Notes under the pieces: model-generated
What the model was told of the DNA's origin: nothing
Databases searched by the model: none
The model's input: only the letters and a program-made list of their open reading frames with translations
In this document: in pieces, positions 45,532-53,946 of the stretch
Layout of the letters: every line of letters starts with the position of its first letter
Numbering within the stretch: position 1 is the first letter of the stretch
Translations under genes and position numbers: made by a program
Assembly: GCF_003837805.1 (NCBI RefSeq)
Contig: NZ_RQIT01000001.1
Coordinates: forward strand, 620,001 to 684,000
From: Bradyrhizobium sp. RP6
GTDB taxonomy: Bacteria > Pseudomonadota > Alphaproteobacteria > Rhizobiales > Xanthobacteraceae
Reading direction: 5' to 3'
Length of the DNA stretch: 64,000 nucleotides

Positions 45532-46743
45532 ATGATCCGAACTGGCTTGCTCGGGATCGTCGCACTCGCATTCTTGCAAGGTGCTGCGCTCGGACAGATG
45601 CGGGCTCCGCATGCGTCCGAAGCGGCGTGTGAGGAGCCGACGCTGCGCTGTGCAACCAAGGCGACGCCCGCATTTGCTCCGGACGGAACGCTGTGGCTGG
45701 TCTGGATGGCGGGAGGGCAGGTCTCGGTCGCGAGCTCGCAGGATGCGGGCCGCAATTTTTCGGTCCCCGTCCAGGTCACGACGAAGCGGCTGAACCTCGA
45801 TTGGGGACCGGATGCGCGGCCGAAGATCGTGGTCGATCGCAAGGGCGGCATTGTCGTTGCGTTCTCGATCTTCAGGGACGAAGCCTTCAACGGCCAGGTG
45901 CTCTACACGCGTTCGACCGATGGCGGAAAGAGCTTCGCGGAGCTGAAGCCCATCACCGCAAGCAATGAGAGCCAGCGTTTCGAAGCGCTGGCGCTCGATC
46001 AGGATGGAACGGTTTTCGCAGCCTGGCTCGACAAGCGCAATCGTGTTCCCGCAAGAGAGGCGGGACGGAAATATGAGGGAGCAGCGCTGTTCTTTTCGTC
46101 ATCCCGCGATGGCGGCGCCACCTACGCCGACGCCAGTCTCGCACGTGACGGCACCTGCGAATGCTGCCGATTGGGGCTGACGTTCGCGGCGCCCGGGCGG
46201 CCGGCCGTGATCTTCAGAAACATATTCGACGGGGGCGTACGCGACCACGCGATCATGACGTTCATCGACGTCTCGACGCCAGGGAAAATCCATAGGGTCA
46301 GCAACGACGACTGGCAGATCAATGCCTGCCCGCACCACGGCCCGAGCCTCACCGTTACGCCGAACGGAGCCTACCACGTCGCCTGGTACACGAACGGAAA
46401 GGCACGTAAGGGATTGTTCTACGCCCACTCGCGCGACGAAGGTCGCACGTTCTCTGCGCCGATGGCGTTGGGGCGGCCGGATCGCAATCCGACGCGTCCC
46501 TTCGTGCTCGCGGGCCCGGCGGAGACAGTGATGGTGTGGAAGGAGTTCGATGGCGAGAAGACAACGGTCCAGATGACGATCTCTCAGGACGATGGCGAGA
46601 CCTGGTCGTCGCCGAAGGCGATATCGAGCACGACCGACACTTCCGACCATCCCTTGCTCGTCTCCAATGGCGGACAGGTCTACCTGTCATGGATGACGAA
46701 AGCGGATGGCTACCGCCTCACAGCGATCGAGGACCAACCATGA
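45532..46743 (+). CDS. secreted sialidase-like (Asp-box) protein of the copper cluster
   Basis: A 403-residue protein with a signal peptide (MIRTGLLGIVALAFLQG, then AALGQ). ATG at 45532 is chosen over an overlapping ATG at 45502 because of GAAGGGAGTAGGGCC upstream. Five Asp-box repeats are visible (SSQDAGRNF, STDGGKSF, SRDGGATY, SRDEGRTF, SQDDGETW), which predicts a six-bladed propeller as in exo-alpha-sialidases. The conserved Arg triad for sialic acid is not evident, but two Cys/His patches are: GTCECCRLGL and INACPHHGPSL. A metal-binding or redox role in copper handling fits the context better than glycan cleavage. The stop overlaps the next start as ATGA. Confidence 0.8.
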   Translation: MIRTGLLGIVALAFLQGAALGQMRAPHASEAACEEPTLRCATKATPAFAPDGTLWLVWMAGGQVSVASSQDAGRNFSVPVQVTTKRLNLDWGPDARPKIVVDRKGGIVVAFSIFRDEAFNGQVLYTRSTDGGKSFAELKPITASNESQRFEALALDQDGTVFAAWLDKRNRVPAREAGRKYEGAALFFSSSRDGGATYADASLARDGTCECCRLGLTFAAPGRPAVIFRNIFDGGVRDHAIMTFIDVSTPGKIHRVSNDDWQINACPHHGPSLTVTPNGAYHVAWYTNGKARKGLFYAHSRDEGRTFSAPMALGRPDRNPTRPFVLAGPAETVMVWKEFDGEKTTVQMTISQDDGETWSSPKAISSTTDTSDHPLLVSNGGQVYLSWMTKADGYRLTAIEDQP

Positions 46744-47237
46744 GACGTCGATTTGCAGCTATTCTAGGTCTGGGTATCCTGGTCGCATCGGCGTCTGCCC
46801 TGGGATCGCCTCCTGGCCTCAAACCGTTCGAACGCGGCACCTGGCAAGGCGTGCTGAGGGGGCATGCAGGTCGTCCGACGCTCGTGCATTTCTGGGGTGT
46901 GACCTGCGGGCCCTGCAAGGTCGAGCTGCCGTTGCTCGGGAAATTTGCGAAGGACCATCCCGAAATCGATGTCGTCACGGTCAGCGCGGACCTCGTGCCG
47001 AACCTGCCGGCCGCGACGCAATCGATGCTCGACAAGGCGGGGCTGTCGTCGACCGAGAACTTCATCTTCAACGACGGCTTTGTCGAGCGCTTGCGGTTCG
47101 AGATCGATCCTGCCTGGCAGGGCGACATCCCTAGGACGATGCTCATCTCTCGCGACGGAATCATCACGACCATCGAGGGCTCCGCCGAAACTTCCGATCT
47201 GGAACAATGGTCGGCACAGCAACTCTCGAAACACTGA
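46740..47237 (+). CDS. TlpA-like thioredoxin-fold periplasmic protein
   Basis: A 165-residue protein with an N-terminal signal (FAAILGLGILVASASALG) and a thioredoxin fold with active site WGVTCGPCKVELP (Cys56 and Cys59). The cis-Pro region is IPRTMLISRDG. Such proteins reduce Cys of copper-binding partners, for example on the way to cytochrome oxidase CuA. It overlaps the sialidase-like gene by 4 bp and precedes the PCu(A)C gene by 27 bp, a typical pairing. Confidence 0.88.
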   Translation: MRRRFAAILGLGILVASASALGSPPGLKPFERGTWQGVLRGHAGRPTLVHFWGVTCGPCKVELPLLGKFAKDHPEIDVVTVSADLVPNLPAATQSMLDKAGLSSTENFIFNDGFVERLRFEIDPAWQGDIPRTMLISRDGIITTIEGSAETSDLEQWSAQQLSKH

Positions 47238-47264
47238 AGTTCGGTCTGCAAAGGGAATACCGAT

Positions 47265-47801
47265 ATGAAGACAAGGTTGAAAGATGTGCTGCTCGCTGCG
47301 TTCGCTCTTGCACTCTGCGCAGCACCGGCGATCGCCGACGACGTCAAGGCGGGCGATCTCGTCATCTCGCAGGCGTGGAGCCGTGCGACGCCGGGCGGCG
47401 CCAAGGTCGCCGGCGGCTATCTCATCATCGAGAACAAGGGCGCGGCGGCGGACAGGCTGATCGGCGTCTCCGCCGATATCGCTGGGAAGGCCGAGATCCA
47501 TGAGATGGCGATGGACAACGGCGTGATGAAGATGCGTCCGCTCGACAAGGGGCTCGCGATCGATCCCGGCAAGACGGTGAAGTTCGCGCCCGGAGGCTAT
47601 CACCTGATGCTCCAGGAGCTGAAGGGCCCGTTCAAGCAGGGCGACAAGGTGCCCGTGACGCTGCAATTCGAGAAAGCCGGCAAGGTCGCCGTTTCTCTCG
47701 ACGTCCAGGGCGTCGGCGCGCAGGCGCCCGGCGATGCCGGGCACTCGGGTCACATGGACATGAAGAAAATGCCGGATCACTCGGGAATGAAGATGAAATG
47801 A
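47265..47801 (+). CDS. PCu(A)C family periplasmic copper chaperone
   Basis: A 178-residue protein with a signal peptide (LLAAFALALCAAPAIA). The Cu(I) site is visible as His79 (AEIHEMAMD), Met90 (VMKMRPL), His113 and Met115 (GGYHLMLQ). The C-terminus adds a second His/Met-rich tail (HSGHMDMKKMPDHSGMKMK), as in forms that also bind Cu(II). Family members deliver copper to cytochrome oxidase. B. japonicum has two such genes as I recall (pcuC and blr7088); which, if either, is the orthologue cannot be settled here. Confidence 0.93.
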   Translation: MKTRLKDVLLAAFALALCAAPAIADDVKAGDLVISQAWSRATPGGAKVAGGYLIIENKGAAADRLIGVSADIAGKAEIHEMAMDNGVMKMRPLDKGLAIDPGKTVKFAPGGYHLMLQELKGPFKQGDKVPVTLQFEKAGKVAVSLDVQGVGAQAPGDAGHSGHMDMKKMPDHSGMKMK

Positions 47802-48231
47802 GACGGATCCAGGCTCCCCGGAGCCAAAGCAATGCGAGACCGGCGTCAGCGGCTGGATCGAAATCCCGCCCGAGAGGGCCGGCATTCGCGTGAGGTCAAG
47901 GCGTCCGCGCCTGGCGTGAATCTCCTGTCAGAAGACTGAGGTGTCCGCTGCGCTCGCGACGCTGCTCTTCATTGCCAGCTTCGCGAGCGGTGCGCATGCG
48001 GCGCTCATTCCTTGGGGGCCGCGATCTTGCCGGGCTGCCGCTGCCGGCTTTCGTGACGGTCGCTCTCTGGAACGCCGCCTTTCGCAAGCAACGCCTCAAG
48101 CTGAACCTGAAGCCGACGGAAAAATGACGAGGAATTTCGCTGCGTTAGCGGCTTTTCCTCATTCCCGGTCTTGTATTTTCGCTCTCAATCCGGTTTCACT
48201 GCGGACGATCACTGATTCCCAGAGTATTACC
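47802..48231. other. intergenic region between the copper cluster and proS
   Basis: About 430 bp. Open frames run through it (upstream of proS in frame, and a 43-residue frame at 47996-48127 beginning [19 protein letters not shown]), but none has a ribosome site or recognised family. It may be the remnant of a small gene. The proS promoter should lie at the right end. Confidence 0.45.
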
Positions 48232-49551
48232 ATGCGGTTGTCGCGGTTCTTTCTGCCCATCCTGAAGGAAAATCCGAAAGAGGCGGAGATCGTCTCGCAT
48301 CGACTGATGCTGCGCGCCGGCATGATCCGGCAGGAGGCCGCCGGCATCTATGCCTGGCTGCCGCTCGGTTTCCGCGTGCTGAAGAAGATCGAACAGATCG
48401 TGCGTGAGGAGCAGGACCGATCCGGCGCGATCGAGGTATTGATGCCGACCTTGCAGCTCGCCGATCTCTGGCGCGAGAGCGGCCGCTACGATGCCTATGG
48501 CCCGGAGATGCTGCGCATCGCTGACCGCCACAAGCGCGAGCTGCTGTACGGGCCGACCAACGAGGAAATGATCACCGAGATCTTCCGCGCCTACGTCAAG
48601 TCCTACAAGAACCTGCCGCTCAATCTCTATCACATCCAATGGAAGTTCCGCGACGAGCAGCGTCCGCGTTTCGGCGTGATGCGCGGCCGCGAGTTCCTGA
48701 TGAAGGATGCCTATTCCTTCGACCTCAACGAGGCCGCGGCGCGGGTTGCCTACAACAAGATGTTCGTCGCCTATTTGCGGACGTTCGCGCGGATGGGGCT
48801 GAAGGCGATCCCGATGCGCGCCGAGACCGGTCCGATCGGCGGCGATCTCAGCCACGAGTTCATCGTGCTCGCCGAGACTGGCGAATCCGGCGTCTTCATC
48901 AATCGCGACGTGCTCGACCTGCCGGTGCCGGGCGAGGATGTCGATTATGAGGGCGACCTGACGCCGATCATCAAGCAATGGACCTCGCTCTATGCGGCGA
49001 CGGAGGACGTCCACGACGCCGCGCGCTTCCAGCGGGAAGTGCCCGCGGACAAGCGGGTCAACACCCGTGGCATCGAGGTCGGGCAGATCTTCTATTTCGG
49101 CACCAAATATTCCGAGCCGATGAAGGCGCTCGTGGCGGGCCCCGACGGTGTCGACGTGCCGATCCATGGCGGCTCCTATGGCGTCGGCGTCTCGCGCCTG
49201 TTAGGCGCCATCATCGAGGCCTGCCATGACGATGCCGGGATCAAATGGCCGGAGGCCGTCGCGCCCTTCCGCGTGTCGATTCTCAACCTCAAGCAAGGCG
49301 ATGCGGCCGTCGACGCGGCCTGCGAGAAGCTCTATGTCGAACTCACGGCCAAGGGCGTCGACGTGCTCTACGACGACACCGATCAGCGCGCCGGCGCCAA
49401 ATTCGCCGCGGCCGACCTGATCGGCATCCCCTGGCAGATCATGATCGGGCCGAAGGGGCTCGCCGACGGCAAGGTCGAGATCAAACGACGCAGCGACGGC
49501 GCGCGCGAGACCATGTCGCCTGCCGACGCGATTGCCCGGCTGGTCGGCTGA
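48232..49551 (+). CDS. proS: prolyl-tRNA synthetase, short alphaproteobacterial type
   Basis: A 439-residue class II synthetase. Motif 2 is in [20 protein letters not shown], motif 3 in [18 protein letters not shown], and the anticodon domain covers about the last 110 residues. The long INS editing domain of the E. coli enzyme is absent, as in Rhodopseudomonas palustris ProRS; such enzymes rely on separate ProXp-type factors to clear Ala-tRNA(Pro). ATG 48232 ([20 protein letters not shown]) is the family start; the frame is open upstream. Confidence 0.96.
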   Translation: MRLSRFFLPILKENPKEAEIVSHRLMLRAGMIRQEAAGIYAWLPLGFRVLKKIEQIVREEQDRSGAIEVLMPTLQLADLWRESGRYDAYGPEMLRIADRHKRELLYGPTNEEMITEIFRAYVKSYKNLPLNLYHIQWKFRDEQRPRFGVMRGREFLMKDAYSFDLNEAAARVAYNKMFVAYLRTFARMGLKAIPMRAETGPIGGDLSHEFIVLAETGESGVFINRDVLDLPVPGEDVDYEGDLTPIIKQWTSLYAATEDVHDAARFQREVPADKRVNTRGIEVGQIFYFGTKYSEPMKALVAGPDGVDVPIHGGSYGVGVSRLLGAIIEACHDDAGIKWPEAVAPFRVSILNLKQGDAAVDAACEKLYVELTAKGVDVLYDDTDQRAGAKFAAADLIGIPWQIMIGPKGLADGKVEIKRRSDGARETMSPADAIARLVG

Positions 49552-49624
49552 ATATTGTTCATCGCCCGAGATCGCGGCCGCCAATCCGGCCACAATTGAC
49601 CCCGAATCATGGGATTATCGAGCG

Positions 49625-50905
49625 ATGGATGAGACCATGACCGAAACCGTGCAAACTGCGCCTTTTGCGCCATTCGAGTGGATGCTGTCGGCGCGCTATC
49701 TGCGGGCGCGGCGCAAGGAGGGATTCATCTCGGTCATCGCCGGGTTCTCCTTTCTCGGCATCATGCTCGGCGTTGCGACGTTGATCATCGTCATGGCCGT
49801 GATGAACGGCTTCCGCAAAGAGCTGCTCGACAAGATCCTGGGGCTCAACGGCCACATCCTGGTCCAGCCACTGGAATCGCCGCTGACCGACTGGAAGGAC
49901 GTCGCCGAGCGCATCAGTCAGGTCGAGGGCATCCGCCTCGCGGCGCCCGTCGTGGATGGTCAGGCGCTGGCATCATCGCCGTGGAACGCCTCGGGCGTCC
50001 TGGTGCGGGGCATCCGCTCCGACGATCTCAACAACCTCACCTCGATCGCCAAGAACATCAAGCAGGGCTCGCTCGAAGGCTTTGACGACGGGCAGGGCGT
50101 CGCGATCGGCCGGCGTCTCGCCGACCAGCTGTCGCTGCATGCCGGCGACAGCGTGACGCTGGTGGCGCCGAAGGGCGCGGTCACACCGATGGGCACGACG
50201 CCGCGGATCAAGCCGTACAAGATCGTCGCCGTGTTCGAGATCGGCATGTCCGAATATGATCTCGGCTTCGTGTTCATGCCGCTGGCTGAAGCGCAGGCCT
50301 ATTTCAACCGCAGCAACGACGTGACCTCGATCGAGGTGTTCACCACCAACCCCGACAAGATCGACGGCTTTCGCAAGGCGGTGACGGAGGCGGCGGGTCG
50401 GCCGGTGTTCCTGGTCGATTGGCGGCAGCGCAACTCGACCTTCTTCAATGCACTCCAGGTCGAGCGCAACGTGATGTTCCTGATCCTGACGATGATCGTG
50501 CTGGTCGCCGCGCTCAACATCGTCTCCGGCCTGATCATGCTGGTGAAGGACAAGGGCAGCGACATCGCGATCCTGCGCACGATGGGCGCCTCGCAGGGAT
50601 CGATCATGCGGATCTTCCTGATCACGGGCGCCTCGATTGGCGTGGTCGGCACGCTGGTCGGCTTCTGCGTCGGCCTGGTGATCTGCCTCAACATCGAATC
50701 GATCCGGCAATTCCTGTCATGGTTGACCAGCACCGAATTGTTCTCGCCGGAACTCTATTTCCTGTCGAAACTGCCCGCCGAGATCGACGTGGGCGAGACC
50801 ACGGCCGTCGTCATCATGGCGCTGACGCTGTCGTTCCTGGCGACGCTCTATCCGTCGTGGCGCGCCGCGCGCCTCGATCCCGTCGAAGCGCTGCGGTACG
50901 AGTGA
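49625..50905 (+). CDS. lolC: lipoprotein-releasing ABC transporter permease (LolC/LolE family)
   Basis: A 426-residue inner-membrane protein with four helices: about residues 30-55, then three after residue 270 ([56 protein letters not shown]). A large periplasmic domain lies between the first two. FtsX-type end [16 protein letters not shown]. It extracts lipoproteins for transfer to the outer membrane, together with the LolD ATPase encoded 7 bp downstream. In alphaproteobacteria one permease serves as LolC/E. Confidence 0.95.
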   Translation: MDETMTETVQTAPFAPFEWMLSARYLRARRKEGFISVIAGFSFLGIMLGVATLIIVMAVMNGFRKELLDKILGLNGHILVQPLESPLTDWKDVAERISQVEGIRLAAPVVDGQALASSPWNASGVLVRGIRSDDLNNLTSIAKNIKQGSLEGFDDGQGVAIGRRLADQLSLHAGDSVTLVAPKGAVTPMGTTPRIKPYKIVAVFEIGMSEYDLGFVFMPLAEAQAYFNRSNDVTSIEVFTTNPDKIDGFRKAVTEAAGRPVFLVDWRQRNSTFFNALQVERNVMFLILTMIVLVAALNIVSGLIMLVKDKGSDIAILRTMGASQGSIMRIFLITGASIGVVGTLVGFCVGLVICLNIESIRQFLSWLTSTELFSPELYFLSKLPAEIDVGETTAVVIMALTLSFLATLYPSWRAARLDPVEALRYE

Positions 50906-50912
50906 GGGGCTG

Positions 50913-51617
50913 ATGGAGCAGCAGCAGGGGGCGGAAGATGTACCGGTCATTTATCTCCACGAGATAAAGCGGCAGTACCTGCAGGGCGAGGTGCCGCTGA
51001 CGATCCTCGACGGAGCCAATCTGGCGCTGTGGGCAGGCCAATCCGTCGCGCTGGTGGCGCCGTCGGGCTCGGGCAAGTCGACGCTGCTGCATATCGCGGG
51101 GCTGCTCGAAGCGCCCGATTCCGGCGAGGTCTATGTCTCGGGCGCGCCGACCTCTCAGCTGCCCGACATCGAGCGCACGCAGCTTCGCCGCACCGACATC
51201 GGCTTCGTCTACCAGTCGCACCGGCTGCTGCCGGAGTTCTCGGCGCTCGAGAACGTCATGCTGCCGCAGATGATCCGCGGCCTGAAGAAGTCCGAGAGCG
51301 TCAAGCGCGCCAAGGAGATCCTGGGCTATCTCGGCCTCGGCGACCGCATCACCCACCGCCCGGCCGAGCTGTCCGGCGGCGAGCAGCAGCGTGTTGCGAT
51401 CGCGCGTGCGGTCGCCAACGCGCCGCGCGTGCTGTTTGCGGACGAGCCGACCGGCAATCTCGACCCGCACACGGCGGATCACGTGTTTCAGGCTCTGATG
51501 CAGCTGGTCAAGGCGACGCGGGTGTCGATGCTGATCGCGACCCACAACATGGAGCTCGCCGGCCGCATGGACCGGCGCGTCTCGCTCTCGAACGGCCAGG
51601 TGGTCGAGCTCGACTAG
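50913..51617 (+). CDS. lolD: lipoprotein-releasing ABC transporter ATP-binding protein
   Basis: A 234-residue ATPase. Walker A is [18 protein letters not shown], the signature is [17 protein letters not shown], Walker B is [12 protein letters not shown]. The sequence [19 protein letters not shown] is typical of LolD. It pairs with the permease gene directly upstream. Confidence 0.96.
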   Translation: MEQQQGAEDVPVIYLHEIKRQYLQGEVPLTILDGANLALWAGQSVALVAPSGSGKSTLLHIAGLLEAPDSGEVYVSGAPTSQLPDIERTQLRRTDIGFVYQSHRLLPEFSALENVMLPQMIRGLKKSESVKRAKEILGYLGLGDRITHRPAELSGGEQQRVAIARAVANAPRVLFADEPTGNLDPHTADHVFQALMQLVKATRVSMLIATHNMELAGRMDRRVSLSNGQVVELD

Positions 51618-51710
51618 CAGAACTGCGAAAACAACCCCATGCACAGTAGCCAAGTGCTTGGCGGAACTGACGCAAAAATCGGCGACGGCGCTCGGCCACC
51701 GCCTGAGGGC

Positions 51711-52790
51711 TCAAGGCCTGATCACGGTCAATTTGAACGGCCCGCCATTGGCGGCGGCGTGCTCGACCGCCGCATTGGCATGGTCGAGGTCGAAGGCCGT
51801 GGTCTCGTACGCGTCGAGCCGCAGCAGCCCCGCGCGGACCAGCGCGATCAGACGACTCGCCGCATCCGGCGGGTACATCCAGACGCCGTGGATGCCGATG
51901 CAGTTGCGCATGATCCAGGGGTAGGGCAGCTCTAGGCCCGCGCCGCCCGCCATGCCGACGCCGCCCATCAGCACGACGCGGCCATAAGCGCGCACCGTCA
52001 TGACCGCCGCGCGCACGACGGTCGGGCTCACCGAAGGCGGCATGATGTCGAACACACAGTCGATCGGGCCCGGTGCGGCGCGCTTCATGCTCTCGCGGTC
52101 GTCGTCCTCGTTGCCGGTGAGCCTGACCGGCTTCACGCGGTCGCCGAAGCGACGGACGAGGTCGGCGAGGATCTTTTCGTTGCGGCCCGGCGCCACCACG
52201 CAGGCTGCGCCCATCGCCAGCGCAACGGATACTGCCGCGCTGCCGAAATTGCCGGTGGCGCCGCTCACCAGCACGGTCTCGCCGGCTTGAAGATTTGCAG
52301 CGAGGAAGCCGCCATAAGGCACCAGCAGCGTCCCCAGCGCGCACCAACGCGTCGCTTCCTCCGACGTGATCGCGCCGAGGCGTTTGACGTTCTCGGTCGG
52401 CAGGCGCATCTGCTCGGCGAAGGAGCCATGGCGAAAGTGCTGTTGCAGAAGCATGCCGCCGGGCCCGGCGGCGGTCAGCCCCTGCAGAGCGATATCGGGC
52501 GCAACGGAGTCATCGCGCGAGCGCACAGTCGGGTCGCAGAACACCCAGTCGCCAATGGCAAGCCTGGTCGCGTCCGGACCGATCGCGCGGACCCGGCCGA
52601 TGCCGCCGGGGCCCGGCACGATCGGCAGGTCGAGCGCATAATTGCGCGTCCCGTCGAGGACCTCGTTCATGTAGGACAGCACGCGCGTGGCGACGACGTC
52701 GACGATCACCTCGCCGGTGCCGATGGCTGGGTCCGGAACGTCTTCGATCACGAGCGGCGATCCAAAGGACTTGAGTACGGCAGCTTTCAT
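51711..52790 (-). CDS. MDR superfamily alcohol dehydrogenase / quinone oxidoreductase-like
   Basis: A 359-residue oxidoreductase. The N-terminal GroES-like domain begins MKAAVLKSFGSPLVIEDVPD; the nucleotide-binding domain has TVLVSGATGNFGSAAVSVAL at about residues 165-185. The usual GHE zinc motif is replaced by PGPGGIGRV, and the structural-zinc Cys cluster is not evident, so it may be zinc-free. ATG 52790 is preceded by GAGGTGAACATC. It is divergent from an XRE regulator gene (107-bp gap). Confidence 0.87.
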   Translation of the reverse strand: MKAAVLKSFGSPLVIEDVPDPAIGTGEVIVDVVATRVLSYMNEVLDGTRNYALDLPIVPGPGGIGRVRAIGPDATRLAIGDWVFCDPTVRSRDDSVAPDIALQGLTAAGPGGMLLQQHFRHGSFAEQMRLPTENVKRLGAITSEEATRWCALGTLLVPYGGFLAANLQAGETVLVSGATGNFGSAAVSVALAMGAACVVAPGRNEKILADLVRRFGDRVKPVRLTGNEDDDRESMKRAAPGPIDCVFDIMPPSVSPTVVRAAVMTVRAYGRVVLMGGVGMAGGAGLELPYPWIMRNCIGIHGVWMYPPDAASRLIALVRAGLLRLDAYETTAFDLDHANAAVEHAAANGGPFKLTVIRP

Positions 52791-52897
52791 GATGTTCACC
52801 TCAAGGTCGGGTGAAGCCCTATGCGCCGCCTTGGAGGGGACAGGAAGGCCTGGTATTATCCTAGCATTCTACAGGCCCTCCATTGCAGGAGCTCGTC

Positions 52898-53671
52898 ATG
52901 GCCGATCCACGCCGGGTTGAATTCGGCGACTTCCTGAGGTCCCGCCGCGAAAAGCTGTCGCCGAAGACCGTCGGGCTTCCGATGGGCCGGCGCCGGCGCA
53001 CCGCGGGGCTGCGTCGCGAGGAGGTCGCGCAGCTCGCCGGCATCGGCGTCGACTGGTACATCCGCCTCGAGCAGGGCCGCACCGTCAGCCCGTCCGTCAC
53101 CACGATCGACGCACTGGCCCGCGCGCTGCGTCTCAGCAAGACCGAGCATGCGCACCTGAAGGCGCTGGCGCGCGACGGCGACAAGCGCGCGTTCAGGCGC
53201 GAAATCGTGCCGGCGCCGATCCAGCGGATGATCGAGAGCCTGCACCAGCCGGCCTACGTCACCGGCCGGCGCTGGGACGTGCTGGCCTGGAACGACGCGG
53301 CCGAGGACGTCTTCGCCTTCGGGCGATTGCCCGAGCAGGATCGCAACACGCTGCTCCTCATGATGACCAACAAGCAGACGCGAAAATCCTACGGCGGCGG
53401 CTGGGCGGACGTCGCCAAGGCCATGGTGGCGATGTTTCGCGCAACCCACGACATCTGGGCCGGCGATCCCGCCTTCACGGAATTGCTCACGCGACTGCGC
53501 AAGGGCAGTCCGGAATTCGTCAAATGGTGGGAGGCGCACGACATCCGCAGCACCATCTCGGGCCGCAAGACCATGAACCATCCGGCCAAAGGCGTGCTGC
53601 ACTTCGAGCACACCAGCTTCCAGGCCAACGACGATCCCGCGCTGAAGCTCGTGATCTATACGCCGGTGTAG
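52898..53671 (+). CDS. XRE family regulator with MmyB-like ligand domain
   Basis: A 257-residue protein. The helix-turn-helix covers about residues 8-80 with GLRREEVAQLAGIGVDWYIRLEQGR and the DALARALRLS helix; the MmyB-like domain follows with PAYVTGRRWDVLAWN and KWWEAHDI, ending HTSFQANDDPALKLVIYTP. This type is common next to oxidoreductase genes and is the probable regulator of the divergent MDR gene. The start has GCAGGAGCTCGTC upstream. Confidence 0.9.
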   Translation: MADPRRVEFGDFLRSRREKLSPKTVGLPMGRRRRTAGLRREEVAQLAGIGVDWYIRLEQGRTVSPSVTTIDALARALRLSKTEHAHLKALARDGDKRAFRREIVPAPIQRMIESLHQPAYVTGRRWDVLAWNDAAEDVFAFGRLPEQDRNTLLLMMTNKQTRKSYGGGWADVAKAMVAMFRATHDIWAGDPAFTELLTRLRKGSPEFVKWWEAHDIRSTISGRKTMNHPAKGVLHFEHTSFQANDDPALKLVIYTPV

Positions 53672-53946
53672 GACGGAGACTGATTCAATAGAGCGTCTCG
53701 CTTCGAAGCCAATCCGGCCTTCGAATACGACCGGTGCAGATCTCGTTCCGAGCACAATTCGAACGTGGAGCGCCTTCAGCCGGATCCCAAGGGCCAGGGA
53801 ACCCAGGTGTCACCCAGCGGTTAATTGGTCGGCCAGTCGACATCGACGTCAGGTCGGCCTGCCCCGAATCGAAGTGAACTGCGCAACGCGGAATACAGTT
53901 TCATCAGTCTATTGAATGGAGGCAGGGAAGTGTCCGGGGAAGACCG

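Noticed and set aside
47996..48127. 43-residue frame [19 protein letters not shown]... before proS
   Set aside because: Looks somewhat protein-like at the end, but no ribosome site and no known family; kept only as a possible remnant.
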